Shown here: positions 4,393 to 5,417 of the stretch, one piece after another
Numbering within the stretch: the stretch's first letter is position 1
How the letters are laid out: every line of letters starts with the position of its first letter
NCBI GenBank assembly: GCA_024279575.1
Contig: JAJRRJ010000147.1
Location: 1-5,417 of the forward strand
DNA length: 5,417 bases
Reading direction: 5' to 3'
Source of the DNA: Alphaproteobacteria bacterium
Lineage (GTDB): Bacteria; Pseudomonadota; Alphaproteobacteria; Rhizobiales; Devosiaceae
Program-made: the position numbers and the translations under genes
Notes under the pieces: generated by a model
The model's input: the letters and a program-made list of their open reading frames with translations, nothing else
Databases searched by the model: none
What the model was told of the DNA's origin: nothing

Positions 4393-5417
4393 TCAAACCC
4401 CGGCAGGAATTGCAAATATGACAATCACAACCGAGAGCACAACACCGCCGCCATAAAACAGGGCTTTGGTATATCGCCGCTCTTTGCCGTCACGCAATAC
4501 CGACAATGTCGCCTGTAAACTCTGAAAACCATAATAAACCACAAAGGCCTTGGAGGCATAGGTGATGATCTCATAGATATTGGCTGACCAGGTAATGGCA
4601 ATGGCAACAATTGCCGTCAGCAGATAGGCAAGTTTTACAGGAATTTTCCGGCGGCTGGTTTCTGAAATCAAACCGCCTGCACCATTCATATCCGCCACGG
4701 CTGCAGAAAGCTGAGAGGCCAGCGCCACAGTAATAATTAAAGGCGCCACGAGAATTCCTACCGGGCGCAGCAGATCAATGATTGCAGTCTCCTCGGCAAT
4801 CGCTGACAACGATTCGCTGAAATAGGGCGTAATAAGCAGAATGAACACCAGATAGATCCCGGTTGAAATCCATTGCGCGTATCGCATTGTGGCAATGCGT
4901 AAACCGCTATCATACTCATCCCCCAGATAGCGCGATGTTTCAAATCCCTGCACCAGAATTATCAGTCCCAGCAATACCTGAACCTCCTGCATTCCGGTAT
5001 CATGCTCAAGGACAGGCCAGGAAAAATCCCCGCTGCTCAGCGAAATAAATGAAACTGCCAGCAGCGCCAGACAAAGCGCACCAATCAACGAGAGTTTCAA
5101 GCCAACCGCGTAGGTCTCAATTTTTTCAAGAATATCAAGCCCCCGCAACAACCCCAAAAGGCCAATCGTTCCAATAACCAGGCTCGCCAGAACTCTTATC
5201 CAGAATTCATCCACAATGTCTCCGCTGCGCAAGGCGAAGGCGGCAAAAAGATTGAGGTAATAGGTTACAGAAACAAAATAGGCCAGCGATAGGGAAATAT
5301 GCGAGGCTTCCTCAATAACTATTACTGTGCGCGGCGCACCGTTCCCCAGCTTTGGCTCCACCAAAGCAATATTGTGCCGGACCGCCGATCCGTAATAATA
5401 ACCCACGGCACAAAGAC
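4393..5417 (-). CDS. APC-superfamily amino-acid permease, C-terminal part (5' end outside window)
   Basis: The frame stays open to the right edge and ends with TGA at 4395-4393; about 340 residues are visible. The GTG at 5406 is not taken as the start, because the frame continues upstream without a stop and the first helices expected in this fold are missing. About nine membrane helices remain, near residues 39-59, 69-88, 99-122, 142-158, 174-195, 212-235, 256-274, 278-296 and 315-334, counted from 5406. LLGLIILVQGFETSRYLG resembles the broken sixth helix of LeuT-fold APC carriers, and LSAAVADMNGAGGL followed by a basic loop fits the helix 8 region. The family imports amino acids by proton or sodium coupling in the inner membrane. 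Its place upstream of tryptophanase suggests tryptophan or another aromatic substrate, but the binding-site glycines of helix 1 are out of view. It is not recognisably a TnaB-type (ArAAP family) carrier. Confidence 0.75.
   Translation of the reverse strand, partial: LCAVGYYYGSAVRHNIALVEPKLGNGAPRTVIVIEEASHISLSLAYFVSVTYYLNLFAAFALRSGDIVDEFWIRVLASLVIGTIGLLGLLRGLDILEKIETYAVGLKLSLIGALCLALLAVSFISLSSGDFSWPVLEHDTGMQEVQVLLGLIILVQGFETSRYLGDEYDSGLRIATMRYAQWISTGIYLVFILLITPYFSESLSAIAEETAIIDLLRPVGILVAPLIITVALASQLSAAVADMNGAGGLISETSRRKIPVKLAYLLTAIVAIAITWSANIYEIITYASKAFVVYYGFQSLQATLSVLRDGKERRYTKALFYGGGVVLSVVIVIFAIPAGV

Overview
The window looks like chromosomal DNA of a Gram-negative bacterium. It has Sec signal peptides, polytopic membrane proteins, strong Shine-Dalgarno sites and balanced base composition (roughly half G+C by eye). 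The SDR enzyme, the tryptophanase and the permease would suit a proteobacterium, possibly a marine alphaproteobacterium, but nothing here fixes the taxon. No mobile element, CRISPR array, tRNA or rRNA is visible.

Layout. On the + strand, the left edge carries the last third of a short-chain dehydrogenase/reductase (1-240). Everything else is transcribed leftwards on the - strand and converges on it. In transcription order this is: the C-terminal part of an APC-type amino-acid permease that runs off the right edge (4393-5417); a 68-residue, tryptophan-rich, two-helix membrane protein (4063-4269); a 171-bp leader full of repeats; tryptophanase tnaA (2521-3891); then three tightly spaced envelope genes. 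These three are a ten- or eleven-helix membrane protein of unknown function (1476-2471), a periplasmic-binding-protein relative that appears to have lost one whole lobe (858-1460), and a small secreted protein with two cysteines (335-820).

How the parts may work together. Permease, small membrane protein and tryptophanase read as a tryptophan uptake and breakdown unit: tryptophan is imported and cleaved to indole, pyruvate and ammonia. The lyase has the tryptophanase rather than the tyrosine phenol-lyase residues at the positions that separate the two. No tnaC-like leader peptide is apparent. The tnaA leader instead holds three copies of an AAA(Y)CGGGG motif, a long-range inverted repeat, and a GC hairpin that puts the Shine-Dalgarno sequence in its loop, with an alternative partner for one arm. 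Downstream, a 9-bp inverted repeat includes the start codon of the membrane-protein gene, so the envelope genes may be controlled separately from tnaA.

The best candidates for something undescribed are the envelope trio (membrane protein, single-lobe binding protein, small secreted protein) and the structured tnaA leader.
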